A stretch of DNA of 64,000 nucleotides from Corythucha ciliata (taxonomy: Eukaryota > Arthropoda > Insecta > Hemiptera > Tingidae): positions 53,038,751 through 53,102,750 of the forward strand of contig CM075942.1 of NCBI GenBank assembly GCA_038030265.1. The letters are read 5' to 3'. The notes beneath the pieces were generated by a model. That model was not told the DNA's origin and did no database searches. It saw only the letters and a program-made list of their open reading frames with translations. A program made the position numbers and the translations under genes. Below are positions 34,402-45,370 of this stretch, in pieces; the first letter of the stretch is position 1, and the number at the start of each line of letters is the position of its first letter.

Positions 34402-35378
34402 AATGTAGACTCGTCTCGGCCCCTGACCATTTTTATGTAGGATGTTCCGAATCAAGCACGGACTTTGTGGATGAAACTAGACCTTATTTGCAATCGAAAA
34501 TGCCAAATACATCATAGCCCGAAACTCAATTGTTTCTGAGATATGATTTTCCAAATGTTTTAAAAGGCATATAATTATCTCTTTTCTTAGTCTAGTGCGT
34601 CTTGTCGCTTCCAAACGAACACCTGGGAGGTGGGGCACTTCTTTTCATTGATGAGTCAAAGGCAAATGGCTATATGGGGGCGGCAAACCAAGAATCGTAC
34701 TTTTTTTTTTACATTTTTTGGATCAATTAATTATGAAAATAAATTATTGTTTGATGCTTTGAGACGTTTTTTCGTGGGTTTTATTTTGAAAAATAAAACG
34801 TATACAGAGATCATAAAGAAAAATAAGGTACATTTCTGTTATTTAGGCCCTTATAACTTAAAATAATGATTATTCTTTTCAAAATCGCTTGTTTTGGCCT
34901 GAAAATTTTGAACAAGTTTTGTGATTTGTTTTTAGCTTTGGTTTTTAGACAAACGGGGACTGACTTTTTTGAAAAAAAAAAAAAAAAAAAGTCCCAAAAT
35001 GCACGACTTAGGGCCACATTTGGGGGTCACATAAAATAGTTCATATCCACCGCAAATGGCTAATCCTGACAGGAAATAGTGTGCTATTTCCGAATCCATC
35101 ACCAAAAGTTGCAAAAATGCAAATTGAAAGCGATTTTCTCGCAGTTAGTTGAAAAAAGTGATGTAAGTAAGCCATGAAAAAGCGTTTGAAAAATCATATT
35201 ATCTCGAAGGGTTTTGATTTTCGGACCATGGTATAGGTAGGGTGTTTTCGATCGCAAATGATTTCTATTTTCACCAAATTTTTTTTGTCACACTTATCTC
35301 CTTCCACCCTGTAAAATTACTATTTTTAATTTCAATTGTAGGGAAATGTGCTACAGTAACTTAAACAAATATTTATTA
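34402..35378. other. Spacer, no gene recognised
   Basis: AT-rich with an A-run (about 34971-34990). Nothing further was identified. Confidence 0.4.
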
Positions 35379-35554
35379 GACCACGTTCATAAGTTCTTCA
35401 TGTGCCAAGCGCCTGTGGAGTCTATGCAACCAAACCAATTTATTCCCTAGAAAAATAAAGCATTTTCATAGGTTTCACAGGATCCACACTTCCACAGGCT
35501 GAAACTTCCACAGACACACGTCAATGGGTTGACAGACTGTTTGTAAACGGGGCC
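35379..35554. mobile_element. Tourist-like MITE, family A, copy 2 (diverged)
   Basis: Internal sequence TCTATGCAACCAAACCAATT through CATAGGTTTCACAGGATCCACAC matches the reverse complement of the interior of 27304..27441. Ends GACCACGTTCATAAG and GTTTGTAAACGGGGCC are imperfect inverted repeats, flanked by TTA on both sides (35376-35378 and 35555-35557). Longer than copy 1 because of extra sequence near the right end (about 35480-35530). Confidence 0.8.
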
Positions 35555-36199
35555 TTATTACAACTAGGAAACTTATTAGACTTACTATACAAAAAATGTC
35601 ATGTTCTGACATTAATAAGTAGGTAACTAGTTATTAAAATTCGTTCAAGATTCCTGAAATAAATAAAAAAACATTTAATTTGTTGCAAAGGAAGCCCCCT
35701 CCCTTTATCGTTAACCACGGGTGTTCCGGTTTGATGGGTCTACTAACTCGTTACCCTATTCATCCTTACAACACGCAGTGCTACTTCAGTACTTCAACCT
35801 GGAGTGCTTTGCAGCATTGATCCTGCGTCTTTCACAGCATTTAGTTTTAATGTTATGATCGTATTGACGAAATTTTCGTTAAAACTGTAACGAAGGGACA
35901 AAAACACGATGAGAACAAGTAACGTCAGGAAGAAGAACGCCCAATTTTACAGCTTCTTGGTGGTGGTGGAGGGGGGAATCCGACTCTCCCACCCAGAAGA
36001 AGTAGCCTCAGTACGACCCTGATCTTCAAACTATATAATTTCTGCTCTGCAGTTCACAAACGGCTAAAATAAAGGAACCATGTGAACTGAACTTGAATAA
36101 AGTAAAGAACGCAGTGCCATCTTGTGGGATCAAAAATGAGAAATTTATTTGAAACCGCTGATTTATGGTGTGAGTGGGTGGAGTGGTGCAACTTGTAAT

Positions 36200-36720
36200 C
36201 CATATGACTTTGGAGTAGCCTTTGATTCCCATTTTAATTTTTTGAAAAGGTCGAGGTGGAGGGGGTGTTGCCCCCAGAGTGGAAGAAATTGTGTGGTCTT
36301 GTTAGCACGATAACTCTCGAAGAAATTAATTTAGCGGAACGCGCTTTGGCACAAAAATCAGTAGTCGTAAGACCCCGGTCGGTATTGCATTTGGGCCAAA
36401 TCGGTCAAGGTGGAGGGGGGTAATAGGGGTTGAAATGGTCAAAAATCACTACAATTCACCAATTGATCCTAGATGCATCATATTCAGTGCGAATACTCCA
36501 TGTTAGAGTAGCATTTGATTCCCATTTTAATTTTTCGAAAAAGTCAAGGTGGTGGGGGTGGTCCTCCCGGTGTGGACGTGTAAAAATAGCGTTGAACTTC
36601 ACTAGTTCATCTTAGTGCTCTAAAATTCGACTCAATAATTTAATGTACCAAAGCCCTGGGTTCCATTGAGATTTATCGAAAACTTTGAGGGGGGGGGGGT
36701 GAAATGGGGAATGAAATTAT
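36200..36720 (+). repeat. Interspersed repeat B, copy 2 with partial tandem units
   Basis: Full-length uninterrupted reference for repeat B at 36298..36505. The module GAGTAGC(C/A)TTTGATTCCCATTTTAATTTTT followed by a G-rich tract occurs at about 36213 and 36505, about 295 bp apart, and a weaker version near 36655. A tandem arrangement is likely. Confidence 0.75.
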
Positions 36721-36959
36721 TAAAAAATCGCTTAAATTCACGCGATTATTATAAAATACGGCACAAAAATTTAATATAACAAAGCCCTTGGAAAACTACC
36801 GAAACTTTTCGACATTTTTGAAGAGAGGGTGGTGAAAATAGAGGAAGAAGTTCGGCTTAATGAAACAAATTATAGTATCAAAATTATTACTTCTGGGACT
36901 GCTTAGGGTATCCGTACACGGAATGAAATGCACTCTTTCCGACCGCCAGCTGCCGGAGC

Positions 36960-36961
<2 letters not shown>

Positions 36962-36992
<31 letters not shown>
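36962..36992. repeat. Poly-T tract
   Basis: 31 consecutive T. Similar homopolymers occur at about 48402-48420 (T), 50071-50097 (A27) and 51372-51394 (T). Confidence 0.95.
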
Positions 36993-36995
<3 letters not shown>

Positions 36996-37462
36996 TTTTC
37001 TCATTTTCTCGCACTGGCGTATTAATCTCGCCCTAGGGCAAGAAGAAAGTGGCCCATTTCGAAACGCTGGAGGAGGCTTCAGTGAGCGGGAAAGGGGTTA
37101 TTCTAGGGTATGTCTTTTTTAGCAGGCTCGGCCTCCGCCTCGCCAGCCAAACCAAAGACTCGCAGGAAAAACCTCACTTCCTTGTCTAGTTATAAGTGAA
37201 CTACTATTTCTCGTGACTTGCGGGTAAAGTATACTATTTAAATTCCACGTATAAAAGGAATCAAGTTGTTTTTTACTGGCCTCAAAATTCACAGTGGGCA
37301 AATCACAACTTTAATCACTAGTGAGTTAATCACACTGACTCGCACTAGTGATACTGCTAAGTGAGCCGGTTTCGGTTTGTTTTCTCTTCTGGGGCCGTAT
37401 TACGAACCCGCGTGAAAATGCCGCAAGATGCGGTTGCTACGGTGGAATAATGTTATTTCTTG

Positions 37463-37701
37463 AGTTCGATTCAGACTATTCGGACGTGACGTGGGAACAC
37501 TCTGTCCCACTGAGATACAAAATTCCAGAAAAGGACTTCGTTTGTTTACGTTCACATTGCCCGTGACGTGACGTGGGAACACGTGGGTTGATGCTTGTCA
37601 GAGCAATGTGAACGTAAACAAGTAAAAGCATTTTCTGGAATTTTGTATCACACGTGGGAATGCGTGTTCCCACGTCACGTCCGAGTAGTCTGGATTGACC
37701 T
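37463..37701. mobile_element. Foldback MITE, family C, copy 1
   Basis: About 239 bp and almost wholly palindromic. The left arm has CAGACTATTCGGACGTGACG then TGGGAACAC, ACAAAATTCCAGAAAA and GTTTACGTTCACATTG; the right arm mirrors all of these and ends GTCCGAGTAGTCTGGATTGA. The interior holds additional ACGTGGGAACACGTGG words. Same family as 38211..38452. Confidence 0.87.
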
Positions 37702-38210
37702 TTATTCAGCGGTGTTGGATCCCGCTTGCAGCATTTTACCCCATCAACTCAGAATAGCCCCCCAGCATTCTTTGATAGCTCCGTTTCGAATACTATAAAT
37801 GTTTGGTAAGTGGTAGTTATGATTTATTTCGCCATTAGGAAATTAATGAAATCCTCTGTTCAGCCCTTCCACCCCACTCTTCAAGCAAGTAAAAACGCTT
37901 GACTGAGAATAAATAGTCTTAAAAAACATTAAAACTTTTCCTTGTCAAGCTACTGTTTTTATTTTATTATGAAGCGACGAGCTCCGCCGTGAGAAAAAAA
38001 GCATGCACATCTCGTGATAAAAGTGATAAAAGTAAATTTCCTTGCTCATTGTATTGTTAGCACGAGCCGCAGGCAAAAAGAAAAAGAAAGAAAGAAAAAA
38101 AAAAGAAAAAAAACTTGCCAGTAAATTTACCTTTTACTCACTCGTTGTACAATGTAATATTATTTCACTATGTAGAACCAATCGTTTTGTTATTTGAGGG
38201 AGAACTCATT

Positions 38211-38452
38211 AAGGTCGATACGACTACTCGGACGTGACTTGGGAACACGCTGTCCCACGTGTGGTGCAAAATTTCAGAAAAGGCTTTTGTTTGTTTGTGT
38301 TCACATTGCTCTGACCTGACGTGGAAACACGTGGGATGGTGTGTGTCCGAGCAATGTGAACGTTAACAAATAAAAGGCTGATGTGTTGGATATTTTTATC
38401 CCACGTGGGACAGCGTGGTCCCACATCACGTCCGAGTAGTCTGAATTGACCC
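38211..38452. mobile_element. Foldback MITE, family C, copy 2
   Basis: About 242 bp. Arms begin AGGTCGATACGACTACTCGG and end CCGAGTAGTCTGAATTGACC, with the same blocks as copy 1 (GTGGGACAGCGT, GTTCACATTG/CAATGTGAAC, CCCACGTG). TTA flanks it on both sides (38208-38210, 38453-38455), a PIF/Harbinger-type target. Confidence 0.85.
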
Positions 38453-38455
38453 TTA

Positions 38456-40563
38456 GGGTATAGGCTGACTGTGTGTAGCAGGGCGAGGGGGGTGGGACTG
38501 AATGCAGATCGTAAGATTCAGAGGCATGAAATGCCAGCTCGTGACGAATCCAAAAATCAGATCCAGTCCAGTACTACTGACACAAGTTTATTACTCAGGG
38601 ATGAGAAAAACTCCCCGATTTTCAAGCGGTTGCGGACATTAGACGGGCGAAAGTGTAAAAATCACTGATTTCTGACTGCTAAGTGCCAAAATGGGTACAT
38701 TTTTCTCACCAATCGAAGGGAATGTCGAAATTCAAGGGAATGGTGGAGGGTTGAATGTATCAAGCTCTCTTGTTTCTCACTCGCCTTTTATTACATCAAA
38801 AGTCTCCTCAGCGCAATGCGTCTAGCCTTCTCCCCTCTTTCCCATCAGAAGGCAAGTCATCCACTTTCCAACACCTCGTAGTCTTCAATCTCAGTCACTA
38901 ATTACTAAGTTGAAGTACCTCGTTGCGCTTAAAAGACGAGAGAGAAGAGCGAGAGAGAGTGAGAGGCGATGCTCTCCTATTTGCTGTTCAGGGACTCCTG
39001 CTTACTCTCGTTCTATTTAACCTAATTCCCGACATTAGCTTAATAGCTCCCGCTGGAGCTAAAAAAAAATCCAAAATTTTGCGTCACTCGAAGAGAATAA
39101 TGATCGTCTCTTAAACCCTAACCTCCGACCCCGGCCAACTTGTTTTTAAAGTTGCTATACAAACAGTAATGCAGTCGTCGTTATTAGCGTAATTTTTCTC
39201 AGGGTGGGAAAGACTGAATAAAACATTAATTCCCCCACCCCCACCCCGTCTAACGGTTCATGCCGCCGACGGCCTTTAAATATTAAAAAAAAACACTCGT
39301 CCTCCCACCACCGCACCCTAAACGGACTTTCAAACGCCAACGAAATATCGACGAGAGTGTCGTCAAACGTAGCAACAGGCATCCTAGCCGGAAACTACCC
39401 GCTCAATCTATATGCGTAAACGAAAGTTGAAATTTACTACCCTCTACTTAAATTCAATTGTCAGGGTGAAACATCCGTAATTTTGGCAACGAAACTGAAT
39501 AATATGTAACCTTATTTTGACGTTAAAAGTTGATTGGAACTCGGAAAAACAGTGAAACGCCCGACCCGACCGTAATTTGCTTGGTTAAAGGGTCAAAAAA
39601 ACATTCGAGCTATGTAGGGGGGCCAGCAATTTCAACACCAGCAATCTCACCTCTCATCATGAAGTTATCCAATTCAAGCTCATTTTGTATGCATTGCAGT
39701 CAATTTTCTCTTCAGCGACTAAAGGTAAGGCTGTGCGGTCGGTCGGTGGGGCTCATCACTATAAACTTTGACCACATCAAATGGTTGTGAACTTGCGTGG
39801 ACTAGAACCTTTCATAGTCAGTTTCAAAACAAAAATTTCACTTCTCCGGTTTCATTCATCATTCAGGGGTTCTCAGAATAGAATAATGCAAATTTAACCA
39901 TTTAACCAACGTCGGCCCCTAAATCCATCTCGACACGCCTTACGTGGTAATATGGTGAGGGGGAGGGGGGTCCGCTCTTAAACTTCCACAGTTCTGTATC
40001 TAATGTAAGAGGAAACGTCTCACCATTTTATCTCTCGCATTTATACCACAACCGCTCCAAATCCCTTAACGCTTTGTACAACAATCTTTTGAAAAGTTAC
40101 GCTGACGTGACTGTAAAAGCTCTCCCTGCACTTCACAACACCCCCCCCCCCACTCATGTAATAAAATGGTTACCAGGGTGTGTGTGTTGAACGAATGATA
40201 ACGCTGTGCAACGCCAGAAAGATAGGGATCATTTCCGGAAATGGGATACTACCTTACTGGGCTTTCTAAAATAAGGAAAATGCCCCCTCTCACCTTCATG
40301 GCTTGAGTGTGGGGAGGGGATCCAATCATACTATGATCGCTTCGATGGATAAGACTTTTAAAACCTTTGACGTTGGAGAAGGGGGGGGGGGCATTGTGTG
40401 ATAATTGTGGCCGTGAGGGGTAGGGAAAACGCACGGTTTTCCCGCAGTGGTTTTAATATCCTCTCTTTTCACCACCCACCACGCGATGGATGCCAATACT
40501 ACTGAACAATCAATAATTTTATTGATTGGGTTTTATTGTTTTGTTGTTGTTTTCTTTTTTCAG
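38456..40563. other. Region upstream of frequenin start exon
   Basis: Promoter and untranslated first exon(s) of frequenin should lie upstream of 40564, here or further away. No core promoter was convincingly identified. C/G homopolymers occur at about 40141 and 40381. Confidence 0.35.
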
Positions 40564-40625
40564 ATTTCCCCGTTGTAATGAAAGCGATAGTGCCAACGTT
40601 ATAAAAACACAAAACAAAAGGAAGA
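40564..40625 (+). promoter_or_regulatory. 5' leader of frequenin with upstream mini-ORF
   Basis: A pyrimidine tract and CAG (40561-40563) make a good splice acceptor, so this is the last part of a spliced 5' UTR. It contains a complete 8-codon upstream ORF (ATG 40578 to TAA 40604) 21 nt before the main ATG. That could lower translation of the main frame; this is inference. Confidence 0.6.
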
Positions 40626-40689
40626 ATGGGGAAGAGAAATTCAAAGCTAAAGCAGGACACGATCGAAAGGCTGATGTCGGCCACTTATT
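40626..40689 (+). CDS. Frq: Frequenin / neuronal calcium sensor 1, coding exon 1
   Basis: Encodes MGKRNSKLKQDTIERLMSAT-Y and the first base of a Phe codon (T|GTAAGT, phase 1). The N-terminus of insect frequenin has the same pattern: MGK..SKLKQDTI.RL, with Gly2 as the N-myristoylation site. Splicing to 62154..62178 gives Y-F-T-E-K-E-I-R-Q-W, exactly the conserved start of the first EF-hand region of NCS-1. NCS-1 is a myristoylated, four-EF-hand (three functional) calcium sensor of neurons; it regulates synaptic release, ion channels, PI4-kinase and Ric-8. Only the first ~30 of about 187 residues are in this window; the EF hands lie downstream. The ATG is preceded by AGGAAGA and a spliced leader with a mini-ORF. 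Confidence 0.9.
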
Positions 40690-41676
40690 GTAAGTACAAA
40701 AAAAAACCTGCTTGCCTCCCCCTCCCTTCTACTTGCGAAGCCCCAAACAATCCGCAACAGATGGAGCAGAAAAAAATGTCAGAGAATACTTTTTAAATGC
40801 AAAAAAAAGGCAAAGCGTCAAGTACAGTGCTCGTTATTTACTCATCCGCAATAATCCAATTTAATTGGTCGTAATCCGTTTTTTGTTTTTTTCTTTTTCC
40901 ACGTATTTAAAAAGAGTCAATAAAACTGGAACGTGTGTCACTGTGTAATAATGAAAAGAGGAGAAGTTCCGTGGGGAAAAAAGACCTCATACTGCTCTCA
41001 GGAAACAGCAATTAATTGCCTCGGAAATTGACAAATATGTTTTTGAGATAAGTGAAAGCTGTGATATTCCATCTTGAGAGACAAGGAGAGGGGAGGCGAG
41101 AAAGAAAATGTGTCTTGAAAGTGGAATGACTCCAGCCAATTAAAAGTCGCTACCTCTATGGACGCAGCGAACGTGATTCGGAATTATTTTAGAGGTTTCC
41201 ACATCAGTTTTTGAAGTTATTTCTTTAAAATTAACAAGCAAAAAATGCTGGTTTACGTAGTTAAAAGTCTGAGGTTCAATTCGAGACGCAAAAAATGTTG
41301 CTGTGCGGTGACCCAAAGCGCTAGGGCTGTAATATTCCACGGTGGTTATTCACATCTTATGACAATGAAAATTTCCTCTAAATTCATAGGCGAACTTGTC
41401 ATAATTGCGACCAAATCGTCGGTAGCTGATCAGCGTCTCTTTAAAAAAAAAAATGTCTTGGGGTTCACAAAACAAATTTCACCAATTTTGCGTGGTCGCC
41501 TCATTCGAAAATCCAACTTCGTGGGATTGTCTGTCTTGTGTCTGCGTGTTGTGTGTGCTGTGCGAATAATGCAATTCGCTGGTTTGGTCCTTCCTAAATA
41601 CAACTCACGTGGTTGACTTTTTTTTTTTTAATCTACATGTTGGAATCAATAATGTAAAAATATATGTGTTACCGTC

Positions 41677-42269
41677 AAAACCCGAATTACCTAGTCATAA
41701 CTAGTTTTACCAAAGCCCCTTAGTTCATACGTATTTACTAGGTAAATCTAGAATTGACGATGGAGGTCAGGAAAAATTAGAATTTACGGATGAATTGTTG
41801 CTTCTTAATTTTATATTAGTTTTACTAGTTAAACTAGTTCCAATTGAATAGCTCAGTCAAAACAATACGTTTTGCTCTGCCAACGGTTGCTGGTGCCAAC
41901 CGTCTAAGTTTTGAGATTCAAAATGCCACAGCAGTATGCTATGCAACAACAAATGAACTGTCTTTACGAATATGAATATTCTAATTTTCAATGCGTTATT
42001 GGTTTCATACTAATAAATTCTTGGATTCCTTTTTTTTCTCTCAGTTTTGGTGGTGGTTTGTCAGACCTTTTGCCTAAAAAATTGTTTTGGTCAGGAATTT
42101 CGGGTTTTAACGGTGACCCCAAGTGGCTACAACTAGTTTTAACTACAAACTTTTTAGTAAAAACTAGAATTGTCGGGCAACTTTGGATAATTCTAGTTTT
42201 GTCTAGTGAATACTAGTATTCACTAAGGGGCATTGATAAAACTAGTTCTGACTAGGCAATACGGGTTTT
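41677..42269. mobile_element. Inner inverted-repeat element (AAAACCCG ends)
   Basis: Ends AAAACCCGAATTACCTAGTC and GACTAGGCAATACGGGTTTT, continuing inward as ACTAGTTTTA/TAAAACTAGT and CCCCTTAGT/ACTAAGGGG. The interior is rich in ACTAGTTTTAACTA words in both orientations. A short copy of TGACTGATTTCGGGTTTT follows (42269-42285) and may be a partial duplication. Confidence 0.75.
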
Positions 42270-42286
42270 GACTGATTTCGGGTTTT

Positions 42287-43432
42287 AGTACGGTGCAATT
42301 AGACCTAAACCTCAACATCCGAAGTGAAAGTTTCCCTTCAACGCCAAATTGTTCCTCACAACCCACATATTGATTGGTAAAAAGTTCCACCATTTGGAGC
42401 TATGGGTTTGGGTGGGAGGGGGTAATAGCGTTAAGCGTGAAAATGAGCGCTTACAAAAATGATCTTCATCAAATTGCCCACAAAAATGATCCCCGAGGTA
42501 ATCTTACTTGAGTGAACGGTTCGAGAGTTACGGTGGGTGCAATAGTAAACATTTTTCGTATTTCGCGTTTTTTGTCGAAAAAACTGGCATAAGGAAACTT
42601 TTTTTTTGTTTGCACGATTTTCTTTTGTAAAATCAAAGTGCAATTTCGGTGGACCGTAGAATGTTAGTAATATGCCCTTGGAGGGACAAAAACCTTCTCT
42701 TCTTCTCAAGGGGCGCTACTTTTTAAGGGATTATAGGCTTCCTTTTGCCTAGGTCATATACACAAGGGGGATCCGTATTACTCAGATACAAAATTTTTGG
42801 TGAAACAACGTCTAAAGCCGAATACAATGCCACCACCGGAGGTGTCCTATCTCGAGCTATTCCTGGTTTATGATTTTATGGCTTCTGTGTTTATGGCTTA
42901 GGCAAATGAAAGCCTATTATCCCTTCAAAAGTAGCGCCCCTTGTGAAGGAGGAGGAGGAGGTTGTTGGCCCTTGAAGGGCATATTATTAACATTCTACCG
43001 TCCACTTCAATTGCAATTTGATTTTACAAAACTCAATCATGCAAAAAACAAAAAGTTTCCTTGTGCCGGTTTTTTCGACAAAAAACGTCGAATTGCGAAA
43101 AATGTTTACTTCTACACCCGCCCGTAACTCTCCAACCGTTCACTCTAGTAACATTATCTCGGGGCTCATTTTTGTGGGCAATTTGATGAAGATTATTTTT
43201 GTAAATGCTCATTTTCACGATAAATCTAAAAGATTTCGGAATATTTGAGAAATACTGGAACAAAATAAGAATTTACTAACTTATTACCCCCTCCAACCCA
43301 AACACATAGCTCCAAATGGTGGAACTTTTTACCAATCAATATGTGGGTTGTGAGGAACAATTTGGCGTTGAAGGAAAACTTTCATTTTGGATGTTGAGGT
43401 TGGGCCGTTTTCTTTACTAATTGCACCGTACT
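42287..43432. repeat. Giant palindrome (arms over 450 bp)
   Basis: Left arm 42287 to about 42755 and right arm about 42885 to 43432 are mutual reverse complements with moderate divergence. Matching landmarks: GTACGGTGCAATTAG, CTCAACATCC, CCAAATTGTTCCTCACAACC, AAAAAGTTCCACCATTTGGA, AAGGGGCGCTACTTTT. The ~130-bp centre is unique. Arms have lost similarity through small indels, so the sequence is old enough to be stable. Confidence 0.88.
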
Positions 43433-43520
43433 ATTTTGACGGTAACATATATGTATTGGAAAAATCAATTTCACGGCGTTCAACCGTTCTAAAAACCAAA
43501 CCATCCAGTCTACAATTAAA

Positions 43521-44200
43521 CTATTTGATCGAAAAATAGTAAATTTATTCCTTTCTTCCATGCGTAGCTCAGTAATCGCTACAAAAGTAGAAAACGGGTC
43601 TATAAAACTTTTAATTTCCTAGATATTTGTCCCAGAGGGCTTTTTCCGGTGGTATTTACACAGCGTACACAGTTTTGCTGTGCCCTATGCTGTATTATGA
43701 ACTACTCGCCTGATCAGCCATGTTGTCACGGGAAAATTTTCATATAATGGGAGGCAGGGGCGTAGCCAGTTCATGATCTAGGATGTTTGTTGCCTTCTAT
43801 TCCGGATTTTCTTCCAAAAACTGGCAATTTTTCATCAGAGAGTGATTCCTCCGTGGATCAATATTTCAACCCCATGGGACGGTATGACTGTGGTAATTCA
43901 GCCCCTGAAACCCTTTCATTAGCAGCGTGCCTAGGTATGGACGAGGGGGTGGGTTATGTTAGGGCCCCTTTTATAGGGAGGTGCCTTTGAAAAGCCTAAA
44001 TTTAGGAAAATAGGGATTTTTTGTTTTGTACTCATGAATTTAGAAGCGAAATTGGGGAAAAAGCGCTCATTCGAGGCTGATATTGAGAAAAGGTTACCAA
44101 TTCCTGGTTGATGGGTTTCGCAGATAAAATTTAGAATATAACCGCTAACACAAACGCACTGATCTTGGGACAAGTCCGCGGCTAAAATTGTGAAATAAAT
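43521..44200. repeat. Spacer with a short degenerate repeat patch
   Basis: From about 44030 the GAAATTGGGGAAAAAGCGCT type periodic units recur to 44200. GGGGCGTAGCCAG at about 43757 also appears at about 787 (GGGCGTAGCCAG), a word common in dispersed repeats. No gene. Confidence 0.45.
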
Positions 44201-44984
44201 AAATGTTGGAAGCTGGCTGTCCCGTAAAGTGCAATTCGGTTCTTGTGTGACTCATAATATACGCTGACTAATGAAACGTAGCAGTTATCACCAAAAACAA
44301 GCTCAAAAAGATCACAAAAACAAGTTTGGCCTTGGAGGTGAAGCGATAATGCTGATGAGGGGCACCGGGAATGGGCCCGAAATGCATTCAATAAAAAACA
44401 CCATGGCTGTATGGTTCAATAAGGTTTATGGTCTACAAGTTCACGCAGAGTCCGCCGACAGCCCTCATATTGGGGGTAAACTATAGCGTTTTTTAATGTT
44501 GTCGGTTTCCGTTGTCAGACTCTGAGATTTCCCGATCTCGCCCTAAAAACGAAAGCGGCTTCTCAGTTACCAAAATCACCACCTTACAGCTTTTTAGAAG
44601 TGAAAATCAAGATTTAGCGTCTCTTCAGTCGGAAGAAGAAGATTTTCGAAGAAAACGAGATTTTGCTTCTTTTGAGTTGGTGCCTACACAAAACATGATT
44701 TTGTGTTTTCTAGGCGAACCCGCGAAATTAACGATTTCGAAAAAAGTTGCGATAGAAGGCAATTAGAAGGGCTTAGCAAGTTTTTAGTGACGAAAAACAA
44801 AATTTCGTGCAATGAGAAAAAAGTAAAAAACACTGAAAGTTAGATGTTTTTCACCGACCTAAAACGTGCTGGGGGCATCAACTTATCCCGAATTCGGTGA
44901 ATTTCACCGGAGACAAACGGTTAAGTGCGAACAGTGAATTTTACCGTGGTAGTGAAATGAACTTCGAACTGAGTGGCAGAAATT

Positions 44985-45370
44985 ACTGTAATGCTAGTTT
45001 TTACTGTTCTTGCAGTTATTTTTCACCTTTCGAGCAGGATTGTTCAATGATTTAGTGATTTCGAGGTTGTCATGACGGTAGGTACTATTCACTGTTGTCT
45101 AGGCCTTCATAACGGTAATTTTCACTGTTTCCTCAGTTCTTTTTACCATTCCCTTTACTTTCCAAACAGATCTATTCACTGTTTTCAGAGCTCCAGAAAC
45201 GGTGATTTTCACTGTTCTCTCAGTTCAACTTTTTTGTTTACCTTTTCCAAATGCGTTATTCACTGTTTTCAAGCCCGTCGTAACGTTAATTTTCACTGTT
45301 CTCTCAATTCTCAGCTCTTTTCACCTGTCGCTTTGCCATTCCAGCGTTATTATGCACTGGTTCTTCATTT
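44985..45370 (+). repeat. Tandem repeat, period about 84-91 bp
   Basis: The unit carries ATTCACTGTT followed by AACGGTAATTTTCACTGTT and CTCTCAGTT. ATTCACTGTT anchors at 45087, 45174 and 45258 (spacing 87 and 84), with a degraded fourth near 45349. A diverged earlier unit (TAATGCTAGTTTTTACTGTT) starts near 44990. Related TTCACTGTT words recur to about 46430. Confidence 0.75.

Larger units (their letters stand above)
41661..43453. mobile_element. Composite foldback element with nested insertion
   Basis: Outer inverted ends TATATGTGTTACCGTCAAAA (41661-41680) and TTTTGACGGTAACATATATG (43434-43453). On the right, the end runs straight into AGTACGGTGCAATTAG (as its complement); on the left the same two pieces are separated by about 606 bp, which is a second inverted-repeat element (41677..42269). 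So one foldback was invaded by another. The insertion point sits in a degenerate repeat array (41440-41640 and 43455-43520). No transposase. Confidence 0.85.
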
